A stretch of 24,232 bases of DNA from Acidobacteriota bacterium (GTDB taxonomy: Bacteria; Acidobacteriota; Terriglobia; Terriglobales; Acidobacteriaceae), in contig QIAR01000115.1 of the NCBI GenBank assembly GCA_003225595.1, positions 1 through 24,232 of the forward strand, in the 5' to 3' direction. Within the stretch, counting starts at the first letter, position 1. The number at the start of each line of letters is the position of its first letter. Positions 1 through 8,751 of the stretch are shown piece by piece. The notes beneath the pieces are model-generated. The model did not search any database. It was not told where the DNA came from and saw nothing but the letters and a program-made list of their open reading frames with translations. The position numbers and the translations under genes are program-made.

Positions 1-1
1 C

Positions 2-49
2 AATAAGGAAACGGTCAATGTGGATGAAGTCGATTTATTAAAGTGGTAG
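2..49 (+). CDS. nuoK: NADH-quinone oxidoreductase subunit K, C-terminal end only (partial)
   Basis: The first 15 codons of the window, ending with TAG at 47-49, read NKETVNVDEVDLLKW. This matches the usual end of NuoK, where a basic stretch after the third membrane helix leads into a conserved VNVDE-x-LLKW-like tail. The gene starts upstream of the window, so only the tail is visible. NuoK is a small three-helix membrane subunit of respiratory complex I, homologous to MrpC, and it contributes to proton translocation. Its position immediately before nuoL is the canonical nuoJ-K-L-M-N order, which supports the call. The identification rests on a very short tail plus context. Confidence 0.75.
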   Translation, partial: NKETVNVDEVDLLKW

Positions 50-86
50 AAAAACAGCAGTTAGCATTTAGCACTCAGCATTTAGC

Positions 87-123
87 CAACCGAGATTCTT
101 GCAAAACTCTGCAATCCCGGTTG
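87..123. repeat. Imperfect inverted repeat in the nuoK-nuoL spacer
   Basis: CAACCG-A-GATT (87-97) pairs with AATC-C-CGGTTG (113-123) around a 15-nt loop, with one internal mismatch. It is flanked by repeated AGCATTTAGC-like words (64-86) and GCTAAAG-like words (about 147-165) that are partly complementary to each other, so a larger hairpin is possible. No T-run follows, so it is not a standard intrinsic terminator. It could be an mRNA processing or stability element within the nuo operon, or a decayed intergenic repeat. Confidence 0.5.
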
Positions 124-197
124 CCGGCCAAATGCCAATTGCTCAGAGCTAAAGACTAAAGCTAAGGGCCAAGGACTAGCGATCAACGATTGACAGA

Positions 198-2324
198 ATG
201 CGCTTTCTCGAACACATCTGGCTGATCCCACTACTACCCGCCTTCGGCGCGGCGATGATGTTCTTCTTCGGCCGCAAATTGCAGAAATCCGCAGTGAGCG
301 CCGTTTGCGTCGGCGTGGTGGTCCTGGCTTTCATATGGTCGTGTGGCGCGGTCCGGCAGTATATGGATTATGCTCACGACGTTCCGGGCAAGCCTTTCGA
401 GAAGATGGTCTATACCTGGCTGGGCAGCGACACGGGTCACCTCACCTATGTAACCCAAACCGGTACGCCTGCAGACTTCAAAGCTGAAGTTGGATTCCTG
501 CTTGATCCCTTATCCAGCATCTGGCTTCTGTTTGTCACCGGCGTCGGTATGCTGATCCACATTTATTCCATCGGATACATGGGGCATGAAGGTGGTTATT
601 ACCGGTTCTTCGGGTACTTGAACTTGTTCATGTTCTCAATGCTGATCCTGGTCTTGGGGAACAATTACGCCGTGCTCTTTGTCGGATGGGAGGGCGTGGG
701 ACTCTGCTCATATTTGCTGATCGGGTTCTATTTCCATCGCAAGTCGGCCAGCGACGCCGCCAACAAGGCTTTTATCGTAAACCGCATTGGAGACGCGGGT
801 TTCCTGCTGGGTATGTTCACCATCGCCTGGTACTTCGGGTCATTCCGCTTCACTGATATCACAGAGTTGGCGCGTAGTGGACATTTCTCCATCGGCGACC
901 CAATCATTACCACCGCCGCGCTCCTCCTGTTTGTCGGTGCCACTGGAAAATCAGCGCAAATCCCGCTCTACATCTGGCTGCCGGACGCCATGGAAGGTCC
1001 GACGCCGGTCTCCGCCCTGATCCACGCCGCAACGATGGTCACTGCCGGCGTTTATATGGTGGCGCGCTCGAATGCGCTGTTCGTGCTGGCGCCGAACGCC
1101 ATGAAGACGGTTGCGATCATCGGCGCGCTTACCGCGATATTTGCCGCTTCGATTGGGTTGGTGCAGAACGACATAAAACGCGTACTGGCTTACTCGACGG
1201 TTTCGCAGTTGGGATACATGTTCCTGGCGCTCGGCGTCGGCGCCTTCGCCGCGGGTGTGTTCCACGTGTTCACGCATTCCTTCTTCAAAGCCCTGCTGTT
1301 CCTGGGTGCAGGTTCCGTAATCCACGCCATGAGCGGCGAGCAGGACATGCGCAACATGGGCGACCTCCACAGCCGTATTCCGGTCACCCATTGGACAATG
1401 TTCATCGCGACGCTGGCAATTGCGGGCATTCCGCCATTTGCCGGATTCTTCTCCAAGGACGAAATTCTCTGGCAGACCTGGACATCGGAAGGTGGAGCTT
1501 ATCGTTTGCTGTGGATCATCGGCTACGCCACAGCGCTGATGACGGCGTTCTACATGTTCCGGCTGATGTACCTCACATTCCACGGCCGTCCGCGAATGAA
1601 TCACGAGGTGGAGCACCACGTTCACGAGTCGCCCAAGTCCACCGGACCACTGGTCATTCTGGCGATCTGCTCAATTTTTGCGGGCTGGTTAGGTTGGCCA
1701 CATAGTCTTGGCGGCTCCGATCATTTCGCGAAATTTCTCGAGCCTGTGTTTGCAAGAGAGGCAGATGTATTTCAGGAACAAGGTAAAGCAGGGCAATTAG
1801 CTGCCGGCGTGAAGGAGGAAGAGCACACAACGCCCGCGGAATACTGGCTGATGTTTCTTTCTGTAGCCGCCGGGGTGGTGGGCTGGGGCATGGCGTGGAA
1901 GGCATATCGCCACGCCGATAAGGATTACACAGAGCCGATTGCCGCGAAGAACCCGCAGATTTATCAGCTCCTCTACAACAAGTGGTACGTGGACGAAGGG
2001 TATGACTATGCTTTCACCGGCCGCCGAAAGGTGGGAGATGTGCGTCTCGGGGTATTGGGTTTGGGAGATGCCTCGGCCTGGAACGACGTTCACGTGATCG
2101 ATGGCACAGTGAATGGCGCTGGCTGGATCACACGCTTCACGGCGAGTTTTTCAAAGTGGTGGGATACGTGGATTATCGACGGAGTGTTCGTCAACGGTCC
2201 GGCGATTTTGGCGCGGATGCTGTCGTACCCCGCACGCTTACTCCAGTGGGGCTTGGTGCAGTGGTATGCGCTCGTGATGGTCGCCGGAATGTTAGGATTC
2301 GTTTTCTATTACGCGTATCGGTAA
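198..2324 (+). CDS. nuoL: NADH-quinone oxidoreductase subunit L
   Basis: This is a 708-aa polytopic membrane protein, the distal antiporter-like proton-pumping subunit of complex I. Family motifs are seen in order: GWEGVGLCSYLLIGF with the conserved membrane Glu at about residue 165, ANKAFIVNRIGD (about 188-199), PDAMEGPTPVSALIHAATM (about 262-280), DIKRVLAYSTVSQLGYM (about 325-341) and HVFTHSFFKALLFLGAGS (about 356-373). The C-terminal part should hold the long lateral helix and ends with a hydrophobic anchor. It is about 95 residues longer than E. coli NuoL; the extra length lies in a hydrophilic stretch around residues 510-640, as in many non-proteobacterial NuoL proteins. ATG at 198 is the first start in frame; no strong ribosome binding site precedes it, so translation may depend on the operon. 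It is followed by nuoM after a 140-nt repeat-bearing spacer. Confidence 0.97.
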   Translation: MRFLEHIWLIPLLPAFGAAMMFFFGRKLQKSAVSAVCVGVVVLAFIWSCGAVRQYMDYAHDVPGKPFEKMVYTWLGSDTGHLTYVTQTGTPADFKAEVGFLLDPLSSIWLLFVTGVGMLIHIYSIGYMGHEGGYYRFFGYLNLFMFSMLILVLGNNYAVLFVGWEGVGLCSYLLIGFYFHRKSASDAANKAFIVNRIGDAGFLLGMFTIAWYFGSFRFTDITELARSGHFSIGDPIITTAALLLFVGATGKSAQIPLYIWLPDAMEGPTPVSALIHAATMVTAGVYMVARSNALFVLAPNAMKTVAIIGALTAIFAASIGLVQNDIKRVLAYSTVSQLGYMFLALGVGAFAAGVFHVFTHSFFKALLFLGAGSVIHAMSGEQDMRNMGDLHSRIPVTHWTMFIATLAIAGIPPFAGFFSKDEILWQTWTSEGGAYRLLWIIGYATALMTAFYMFRLMYLTFHGRPRMNHEVEHHVHESPKSTGPLVILAICSIFAGWLGWPHSLGGSDHFAKFLEPVFAREADVFQEQGKAGQLAAGVKEEEHTTPAEYWLMFLSVAAGVVGWGMAWKAYRHADKDYTEPIAAKNPQIYQLLYNKWYVDEGYDYAFTGRRKVGDVRLGVLGLGDASAWNDVHVIDGTVNGAGWITRFTASFSKWWDTWIIDGVFVNGPAILARMLSYPARLLQWGLVQWYALVMVAGMLGFVFYYAYR

Positions 2325-2418
2325 GAACGTATAGCGCTGGCGCCCTCGCCCCGGAGTCTGAGTTTGCATCCGGCGCACTATTGAGGGATGACGGCAGAAC
2401 TGAGAAGCTGGCAAGTGA

Positions 2419-2449
<31 letters not shown>

Positions 2450-2464
2450 TCCAAAACTGCTCTT

Positions 2465-4111
2465 ATGCAGAACCATATACTCTCGATCATTCTTTTCACG
2501 CCACTCGTCGGCGCCTTCCTGCTTCTATTTGTTCCTAAGGAGAACAAGGACGCCATCCGCTGGATTGCCAATATTTTTGCTCTTGCGGGTTTTTTGGTTT
2601 CGCTGCCGCTGGTACCGTGGTTCTGGGCACAGCGCTTCGAGCCCGGTTTCAAGTTCATGGAGGGTGGCCCCAACAACTGGATTCCGTCGATCGGCGCCGG
2701 TTACGTGCTGGGCATTGATGGCATTTCATTCCTACTGATCATGCTCACCACGCTGCTGGGATGGGTCTCGATCCTCTCGTCGTGGACAGCAATTGAGGAC
2801 CGGGTGAAGGAATACTACATCTGGTTCTTGATTCTGCAGACCGGCATGCTGGGCGTCTTCATGGCCCTGGACTTTTTCCTCTTCTTTGTTTTCTGGGAAG
2901 CCATGCTGGTACCGATGTACCTGCTGATTGGCATATGGGGAGGTCCGCGGAAGCTTTATGCGGCGATTAAGTTCTTCCTGTATACGCTGTTCGGCTCCGT
3001 GCTGATGCTGCTGGGTATCCTGTTCCTGTATTTCCACCACCACACCGTCACCGGCGTTTACACCTTCAGCATTCCAGAGCTGTATAAAACGGCACCGCAG
3101 ATTCCGTTTCACTACGCCATCTGGTTATTCCTGGCATTCTTTGTCGGATTCGCGATCAAGGTACCGATGTTCCCGTTCCATACCTGGCTACCTGATGCGC
3201 ATGTCGAGGCTCCAACGGCAGGCTCGGTGATCCTGGCCGGAGTTTTGCTGAAGATGGGAACGTATGGTTTCATCCGCTTCTCACTGCCATTCTTCCCGGG
3301 TGTAGTAATGGATTCGCGAGTGCGCTGGTGGATGATCTTTCTTTCGGTTGTTGCCATCATCTACGGCGCGCTAGTCTCGCTGATGCAGAAGGACATGAAG
3401 AAGCTGGTCGCTTATTCGTCGGTGAGTCACCTCGGCTTCTGCACGCTGGGAATTTTCGCTCTGAACCCGCTGGGGCTAAGCGGTTCAGTGATACAGCAAT
3501 TCAATCACGGCATTTCCACCGGCGCGCTCTTCTTGATTGTCGGCGTGCTGTACGAGCGGCGACACACGCGCGAAATTTCCGAGTACGGGGGTATTTCGAA
3601 CGTCATGCCGGCGTACGCCACGATCACCATGATCATGTTCCTATCTTCGATGGGACTGCCGCTGCTCAACGGTTTCGTGGGCGAGTTCACGATTCTGCAA
3701 GGCGCATTCATGGAGAAGGAAATGGGCGGGCACAGCGGTCTCTTTTGGACGGCGTTCGCAGTCAGCGGAGTGATTCTCGCAGCAGCCTACCTGCTGTGGC
3801 TCTACCAGCGCGTTTTCTTCGGGAGCGTCACGAATCCAAAGAACGAAAAGCTGCACGATCTGACGCCGCGCGAGTTGGTAACCTTCGTGCCGCTGATCAT
3901 CATGGCGTTCTGGGTTGGCCTCTATCCTAAGCCGTTCTTCCAGATCCTCGAGCAGCCGGTGAACCAGCTCGTGCAGACCGTGCGTCCTAATTACCCGCTG
4001 ACTAGCGGCACAGTCAATGCGTCGGCTCAGCCCAAGTCGCTGACCATTGCTCCACCAGTTTCAGGCACGGCGGCCCTGGCGGTTCCCGAAGAGACGAGGG
4101 GGAAGAAATAG
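2465..4111 (+). CDS. nuoM: NADH-quinone oxidoreductase subunit M
   Basis: This is a 548-aa multi-spanning antiporter-like subunit of complex I. Motifs seen are FVFWEAMLVPMYLLIGIWG with the conserved Glu at residue 145, PMFPFHTWLPDAHVEAPT followed by GSVILAGVLLKMGTYGFIR (about 237-269), KDMKKLVAYSSVSHLGFC (about 309-326) and the GLPLLNGFVGEF loop (about 397-408). These include the charged residues of the two inverted antiporter repeats. Its length is slightly above E. coli NuoM (509 aa) because of a hydrophilic C-terminal tail of about 40 residues rich in Ala, Pro and Thr. No clear ribosome binding site precedes ATG 2465. Its TAG stop shares one base with the GTG start of nuoN, which suggests translational coupling. 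Confidence 0.97.
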   Translation: MQNHILSIILFTPLVGAFLLLFVPKENKDAIRWIANIFALAGFLVSLPLVPWFWAQRFEPGFKFMEGGPNNWIPSIGAGYVLGIDGISFLLIMLTTLLGWVSILSSWTAIEDRVKEYYIWFLILQTGMLGVFMALDFFLFFVFWEAMLVPMYLLIGIWGGPRKLYAAIKFFLYTLFGSVLMLLGILFLYFHHHTVTGVYTFSIPELYKTAPQIPFHYAIWLFLAFFVGFAIKVPMFPFHTWLPDAHVEAPTAGSVILAGVLLKMGTYGFIRFSLPFFPGVVMDSRVRWWMIFLSVVAIIYGALVSLMQKDMKKLVAYSSVSHLGFCTLGIFALNPLGLSGSVIQQFNHGISTGALFLIVGVLYERRHTREISEYGGISNVMPAYATITMIMFLSSMGLPLLNGFVGEFTILQGAFMEKEMGGHSGLFWTAFAVSGVILAAAYLLWLYQRVFFGSVTNPKNEKLHDLTPRELVTFVPLIIMAFWVGLYPKPFFQILEQPVNQLVQTVRPNYPLTSGTVNASAQPKSLTIAPPVSGTAALAVPEETRGKK

Positions 4112-5653
4112 TGTCCGGCACGATTTCCCAATATTTCACCGGCACTGATTATCTACTATCGCTGCCGATGGTTCTGCTGACACTGTTCGCGCTGGGAATC
4201 TTGCTGATTGATTTGATGCTGCCGCGGGAGTGGAAGTGGGCTAACGCGGTTGCCGCGTTCGTGGGAGTTTTGTTCGCCACAGCCGGAGTTTGGCGGATTC
4301 AAAGCGTCTACGCACAGAGCGGACGCAGTCTTACCAGCCAGACCGCGTTCATGAACTCGATGCTGGTGGATCGGTTTGCTATCTATTTCTTCTATCTCTT
4401 CCTTGCCAGCACTGCCATCGCGATCCTCATGTCAGTGCGCTATCTCGAAATCGAGCAAGAACATCACGGTGAGTTTTACGCGCTGATGCTGTTTTCCGTG
4501 GTCGGCATGATGTGCATGGCCGCGGGCTTCGATGTAGTACTGATCTTTATTGGGCTCGAGTTGATGGCTATCTCCACCTACGTGCTGGTGGGCTTCCTTC
4601 GTACCGACCGGCGATCGAATGAGGCGGCGCTGAAGTATTTACTGCTGGGTGCGTTTTCCTCCGGCATATTCGCGTATGGTCTCTCTCTGTTTTATGGCCT
4701 CTCCGGCAGCACCAATCTGCAGGTGATCGGCACGTACTTGCGACGCCAGATGATGGCGAGCGGCGGTCATGCCAACCCGATCACTGTGATTGCCCTTATC
4801 ACTACAGCTGCTGTTCAAGATTGCCGCTATCCCTTTTCATCAGTGGGCGCCGGATGCCTACGAAGGAGCGCCCACCAGCATCACGGGATTCATGTCTGTG
4901 GCGGTGAAAGCGGCGGCTTGGGCAATGCTGCTCCGTATCTTTCTTTGGGGGCTATACCCCTTACGATCGGTATATGTGCCGCTGGTAGTGTTTATCTCGA
5001 TTGCGACCATGACTGGCGCGAATCTCGCGGCGCTGACGCAGAACAACCTGAAGCGGTTGCTAGCTTACTCTTCGATCGCGCACGTCGGCTACATGCTGTT
5101 GGGATTGGTGGCCTTTGGGTCAGGTGAATTTCCCGCTGCCGCTGACGGCATCAAGGGAATTCTGATGTACTTGCTCGTCTACACCTTCATGAACCTTGGC
5201 GCATTTGCCGTGGTCACTTCGCTGCGGCAGCGGGAAGTCATTGGCGATGAGATCGACGACATCGCGGGACTCTTCTTCCGCGCTCCAACGGAATCAATTC
5301 TGATGCTCATCTTCCTGTTGTCATTAGCCGGCATTCCGCCGCTGGCGGGCTTCTACGGGAAGTACTTTATATTCCTGAGCCTCATCGAGAGTCGACATTA
5401 CGTGTTGGCCTCACTGGCCGTTCTATATGCCGTGTTCGGTCTTTACTACTACATGCGAATCGCCAATGCGATGTTGATGCGCCCAGCAGTGGACAAGGAA
5501 CCGCTCCCCATCAGCCTGGGAATGTGGGCTGCGCTGGGTGTGACCGCACTCGCTACTGTGTTCATCGGAATATACCCGGAGCCCTTCATCCACGCAGTGA
5601 ACTGGTCGTTGGGATTGACCCAGACCTCACCGATGGCGAGCTTAGTGCGGTAG
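4111..5653 (+). pseudogene. nuoN: NADH-quinone oxidoreductase subunit N, interrupted by one frameshift
   Basis: Two overlapping frames together encode one NuoN. From GTG 4111 (preceded by an AGGGGG ribosome binding site inside nuoM) the first frame gives about 232 residues with GLELMAISTYVLVGFLRTDR and NEAALKYLLLGAFSSG. After ACA at 4804-4806 the homology continues in the next frame from CTG 4808: LLFKIAAIPFHQWAPDAYEG, then NLKRLLAYSSIAHVGYMLLG, to TAG 5651-5653. Joining them gives about 513 aa, a normal NuoN length, with no domain missing. The change equals one extra base or two missing bases beside the repetitive GCTGCTG; restoring a Gly codon gives the usual GLLFK. Both halves keep good coding character, so this may be a sequencing or assembly error in a functional gene, a recent mutation or, less likely, recoding. 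Subunit N is the third antiporter-like membrane subunit and is needed for complex I. Confidence 0.9.
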
Positions 5654-5766
5654 CCGTTCGTAGGTCGATGGTCACTGTCTTTGCCTTTGGTCAAATCTTT
5701 GGCTTCAGCTCCCTTTGTGAAGCAGACGAATCAAGGCGGTGACCTTCCCGAAGGACCGAGACTAGC

Positions 5767-5997
5767 TTGCCAGACGAGGACAACACTTCGGAGAAACGAA
5801 GCTTCTGGCTTCAGATTGCGCGGTACAGCCAACTCGCTTTTACGCTTCCGGCCGCAACCGTGGCGGGCTGGTTGATTGGCGCCGCCCTTGATCATTGGCT
5901 GCACACAACCTGGCTTTACCTTCTTGGCCTGCTCCTCGGAATTGCCGCTGGATTCGTGGAACTCATCCGCACCGTACTGTCGTCGGAATCCAAGTAG
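5767..5997 (+). CDS. AtpZ/AtpI-family small membrane protein (F-type ATP synthase accessory)
   Basis: This 76-aa protein has two hydrophobic helices, roughly residues 19-42 (containing AATVAGWLIGAALDHWL) and 48-68 (WLYLLGLLLGIAAGF). The Gly-rich GWLIGxxLD pattern in helix 1 and the G-x3-G face in helix 2 are typical of the AtpZ/AtpI-like family, which sits at the start of F1Fo ATP synthase operons and has been linked to ATP synthase assembly and Mg/Ca transport. The start chosen is TTG 5767, with AAGGA at 5751-5755 about 11 nt upstream; no ATG is available in frame. It follows nuoN by 113 nt. No ATP synthase genes follow within the window, so it appears detached from an atp operon. Confidence 0.8.
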   Translation: MPDEDNTSEKRSFWLQIARYSQLAFTLPAATVAGWLIGAALDHWLHTTWLYLLGLLLGIAAGFVELIRTVLSSESK

Positions 5998-6545
5998 CCG
6001 CCGGGCAAGCCCTGTGAAAACCGAGCTGCGCTCGGCTGGGCATCGAGGGCGGCTACTTCTAGGTGGGTTGGGGCGATACAAGCCACAATTGAGCGCGAGC
6101 GGCAGCAACGGCTTCAATGACGTTGTATGCTGCCCTGTATGTCTCCCTGACACAAAACGGAAAGAGTTGCGCTAAGTTGCACTAAACGGAGGTAGTCCTG
6201 TGATTGATGTACCTCCGCGACAGTCCACACAAAAAAAATGTCCTCTCGTTCTGCCAAAATACGTAGAATCTCGGAGACACTCTTTTCCACCCGCAATGCC
6301 TACGAGACTGTCCTACGTTTCAGCCGGTTGGCCGAACGAATTGACCTCGAGCGTGTGCCTAACCGGTCGTCTGGACCGCCAGTGGTCGCGGTGCGCTCTA
6401 GCAATCGGCAGCCACTCCACCACCCAAAACTTCTGCCGCTTAGGGAGAAAACCATTTGGAGATTTACCTTTTTCGGCAGGTGCGGAAGAGGTTCGGGCAT
6501 GAAGCAGCATATTGAACCAGATGGCTTTGGCAAGGAAATCACTAC
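5998..6545. other. 548-nt spacer between atpZ-like gene and galE
   Basis: No confident gene is seen. Two short overlapping ORFs exist: GTG 6200 to 6502 (100 codons) and ATG 6238 to 6549 (103 codons, whose TGA overlaps the galE ATG). Both are rich in Arg, Ser and Pro and resemble no family I know, so they are not annotated as genes. The notable element is a hairpin at 6187-6217 that would cover a perfect GGAGGT. The spacer marks the change from respiratory genes to the accessory and EPS part of the window. Confidence 0.6.
6187..6217 (+). promoter_or_regulatory. Hairpin with a Shine-Dalgarno sequence in its 5' arm
   Basis: CGGAGGTA (6187-6194) is perfectly complementary to TACCTCCG (6210-6217), giving an 8-bp stem with a 15-nt loop. 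The 5' arm contains GGAGGT, the complement of the 16S 3' end, placed 6 nt before a GTG (6200-6202) that opens a 100-codon frame. Such a fold would hide the ribosome binding site. Whether the downstream frame is a real leader peptide is unknown. Confidence 0.4.
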
Positions 6546-7526
6546 ATGAATATTCTGGTGACGGGAGGAGCTGGATATATCGGCAGTGTAGTAGCGGCGC
6601 AATTGGTCAGAGCTGGTCATCGTGTCACGGTCTTCGATAATCTTAGTCATGGAAAGCGCCGCGCCGTGCCTGCTGGCGTGGAGTTCGTTCTCGGAGATGT
6701 TGCCGACTGTAGAACCCTCAAAGATGTGATCTCAAGCCGACACGTAGACGCTGTCATGCATTTTGCCGGTGTTATCGAAGCCGGCGAATCCATGCGAGTT
6801 CCAGAGCTTTACTTCCGAAATAACACGGCCAATACTCTAAGCCTGTTGCAAGCAATGCTCGAGCAGGGGGTTCTGCACTTCGTTTTCTCCTCGACAGCGG
6901 CCCTTTACGGTGACCCAGAATCGACTCCGATCGACGAGATGGCGCGGCTTTGTCCTACGAATGCTTACGGCGAGTCCAAGCTTCTAGTAGAACGCATGCT
7001 CGAGTGGTTCCACCGTGTTCATGGACTGCGTTACGCGACCCTGCGTTATTTCAATGCAGCGGGCGCCTGGGGCGACTTTGGAGAAGACCACCGTCCTGAA
7101 TCTCACCTAATTCCGCTCATACTAAGAGTGGCCTTGGGACAAAGTACCCACATTGCGATCTTTGGCAACGACTACGAGACTCTTGATGGTACTTGCGTCC
7201 GCGACTACGTTCACGTCTCGGACCTCTCGAGAGCGCATTTATTAGTCCTAGATAAGCTGGATCAGAACGGGCGAATGATCTATAACCTTGGCAATGGGCG
7301 CGGTTTCAGCGTGCGTGAGGTACTAGAGGTCGCTCGTCGTGTGACTGGTCGTCCTCTCCCAGCAATCGAAGCCCCGCGTCGACCTGGGGACCCCGCTGTA
7401 CTGGTGGCCAGCTCGTTGAAGATCCAGAGGGAACTGAACTGGGTCCCGGAGTACTCGGAACTCGAAGCTATTGTGGCTAGTGCATGGGAGTGGCAGCAGC
7501 GGCATCCGAACGGCTACGAAGAGTAG
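6546..7526 (+). CDS. galE: UDP-glucose 4-epimerase
   Basis: This 326-aa extended short-chain dehydrogenase interconverts UDP-glucose and UDP-galactose in the cytoplasm using bound NAD. The N-terminal Rossmann motif GGAGYIGS lies at residues 7-14. The catalytic set is present: SSTAALYG at 115-122, with Thr117 at the place of the E. coli Ser124, and Y141-x3-K145 in NAYGESK. Family motifs RYFNAAGA, HLIPLILR, YETLDGTCVRDYVHVSDL and YNLGNGRGFSV follow, as in standard GalE of about 330 residues. ATG 6546 begins directly at the Rossmann fold; no strong ribosome binding site is seen, and an upstream frame of doubtful reality ends in an ATGA overlap with it. As a source of UDP-Gal it could feed the EPS locus 7 kb downstream. 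A related epimerase specificity, such as UDP-GlcNAc, cannot be excluded from sequence alone. Confidence 0.93.
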   Translation: MNILVTGGAGYIGSVVAAQLVRAGHRVTVFDNLSHGKRRAVPAGVEFVLGDVADCRTLKDVISSRHVDAVMHFAGVIEAGESMRVPELYFRNNTANTLSLLQAMLEQGVLHFVFSSTAALYGDPESTPIDEMARLCPTNAYGESKLLVERMLEWFHRVHGLRYATLRYFNAAGAWGDFGEDHRPESHLIPLILRVALGQSTHIAIFGNDYETLDGTCVRDYVHVSDLSRAHLLVLDKLDQNGRMIYNLGNGRGFSVREVLEVARRVTGRPLPAIEAPRRPGDPAVLVASSLKIQRELNWVPEYSELEAIVASAWEWQQRHPNGYEE

Positions 7527-8049
7527 TCCGCTGGAGTGAATCGGTGTTCGCATCTGGCGGGAACTCAGTTCACCGCGCTGGCCCTGGCATTCCGAATACG
7601 GCAGTCAACTGGTCGGTACGATCAGCAGCGCTGGTGGTTTACTGCTCCTGCTGTTAGACATGTCTCTACCGCAACAATCGTGGCCACAAGCCAGGCGGAT
7701 ATTTCCAAAATGCGAGTACCGTGGTGTTAAGTCTTACCTCGAATCATTCGCCGATAACAATTGGTCATCCGGAAAAGCTGCTCACGTCGGGAAGTATTAC
7801 CCATGGTAAATCAGCTGGGAGATCCGAGAGTCGGTGTCGTGCCGTATTAGGTCGCCATTCTCGTGTAGGCGACCCGCCTAATTATCGGGATGTAGAAAAC
7901 AGTCCTGTAAGAGCGAGACGGGCCCGTAAGAGTGAGATCAGTACCCAGCCTGACCCAGTAGGGCCGAATGTGATCAACTCAATCGACATTCAGGATAATT
8001 GTGGGCTTGACGGGTGCTGGTGCTTGTTCTTGGTGAAGGGGCGTCTGCC
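7527..8049. other. Spacer between galE and the phosphopantetheinyl transferase gene; nothing recognised
   Basis: About 520 nt were read in all frames. Short frames exist (7536-7730, 7721-8053), but their translations show no family resemblance, no ribosome binding site and no coding-like composition. No RNA gene, transposase or intrinsic terminator was seen. Confidence 0.6.
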
Positions 8050-8751
8050 GTGAGGTGTGTGCCTGGCGAGGTCCACGTTTGGCGGATTGAGCTGGACTGC
8101 GCGGGAACTAGCCTGTCCGCACTAGCGGCCGTGCTCTCGCAGGACGAGCGGAAGAGGGGGGCACGATTGCGATCCGCCGAGCAGTGCCAGCGCTGGACGG
8201 TCGCTCGTGGGGCTTTACGCTGCATCCTGGCGACTTATGCCCGGTCGGAGCCCCGATCTCTGGCATTGCAGGCAGGGCCGCATGGGAAGCCGGAGTTAGT
8301 AGGGCCAGGCCAGGATATTCCCTTCAATCTCGCTCACACCGAAGGTCTAGCGCTCTTGGCAATCGCAGGCAGTGGCCGAGTTGGTAGCGACGCAGAAGTT
8401 GTGCGCGTTGGGATTGAGATGGAGGACATGAGCCGACGGTTTTTTGCACCCACCGAAGCCGACGAGATCTTGGCGTTGGCTCCTGAGGCGCGGCTTGCCG
8501 CCTTCTTCGCCTGCTGGACCCGTAAAGAGGTGTTTGTTAAAGCCCTCGGTACGGGTTTGTCTGTGCCACTCGACCGTTTCCAGGTAACAGTGCGAGCCGA
8601 CCAGCCAGCCCGACTGGTCTCGGTGGCCTGGGATGAACCCAATCGATGGAGCTTGGTAGATCTGGGGGAGCCGGGTGTAGCTGCTGCGCTCGCCGTAGAG
8701 GAACCAGCGCCAGTGGTGCGGCGTTTCAACTTTGTACCGCCTCTGGCCTAA
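8050..8751 (+). CDS. 4'-phosphopantetheinyl transferase, Sfp type
   Basis: This 233-aa enzyme transfers phosphopantetheine from CoA to a conserved Ser of acyl or peptidyl carrier proteins. It starts with PGEVHVWRIELD, a typical N-terminus. Further motifs are GPHGKPEL (76-83), FNLAHTEGLAL (92-102), G-S-D-A-E (112-116) supplying the Mg-binding Asp114 and Glu116 of the G-x-D-x-E signature, RRFFAPTEADEI (129-140), and the hallmark FFACWTRKE-x3-K (152-164) with Trp156, Lys159, Glu160 and Lys164. GTG 8050 was chosen over the longer frame from GTG 8014 because GAAGGGG (8035-8041) lies 8 nt upstream and homology begins here. No PKS, NRPS or carrier protein gene is in the window, so its substrate may lie elsewhere; it may be a lone housekeeping or secondary-metabolism enzyme. 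Confidence 0.9.
   Translation: MRCVPGEVHVWRIELDCAGTSLSALAAVLSQDERKRGARLRSAEQCQRWTVARGALRCILATYARSEPRSLALQAGPHGKPELVGPGQDIPFNLAHTEGLALLAIAGSGRVGSDAEVVRVGIEMEDMSRRFFAPTEADEILALAPEARLAAFFACWTRKEVFVKALGTGLSVPLDRFQVTVRADQPARLVSVAWDEPNRWSLVDLGEPGVAAALAVEEPAPVVRRFNFVPPLA

Noticed and set aside
951..1625. Long minus-strand frame of 224 codons inside nuoL
   Set aside because: It lies wholly opposite a strongly conserved nuoL region, its translation is rich in His, Arg and Gln with no family resemblance, and there is no ribosome binding site.
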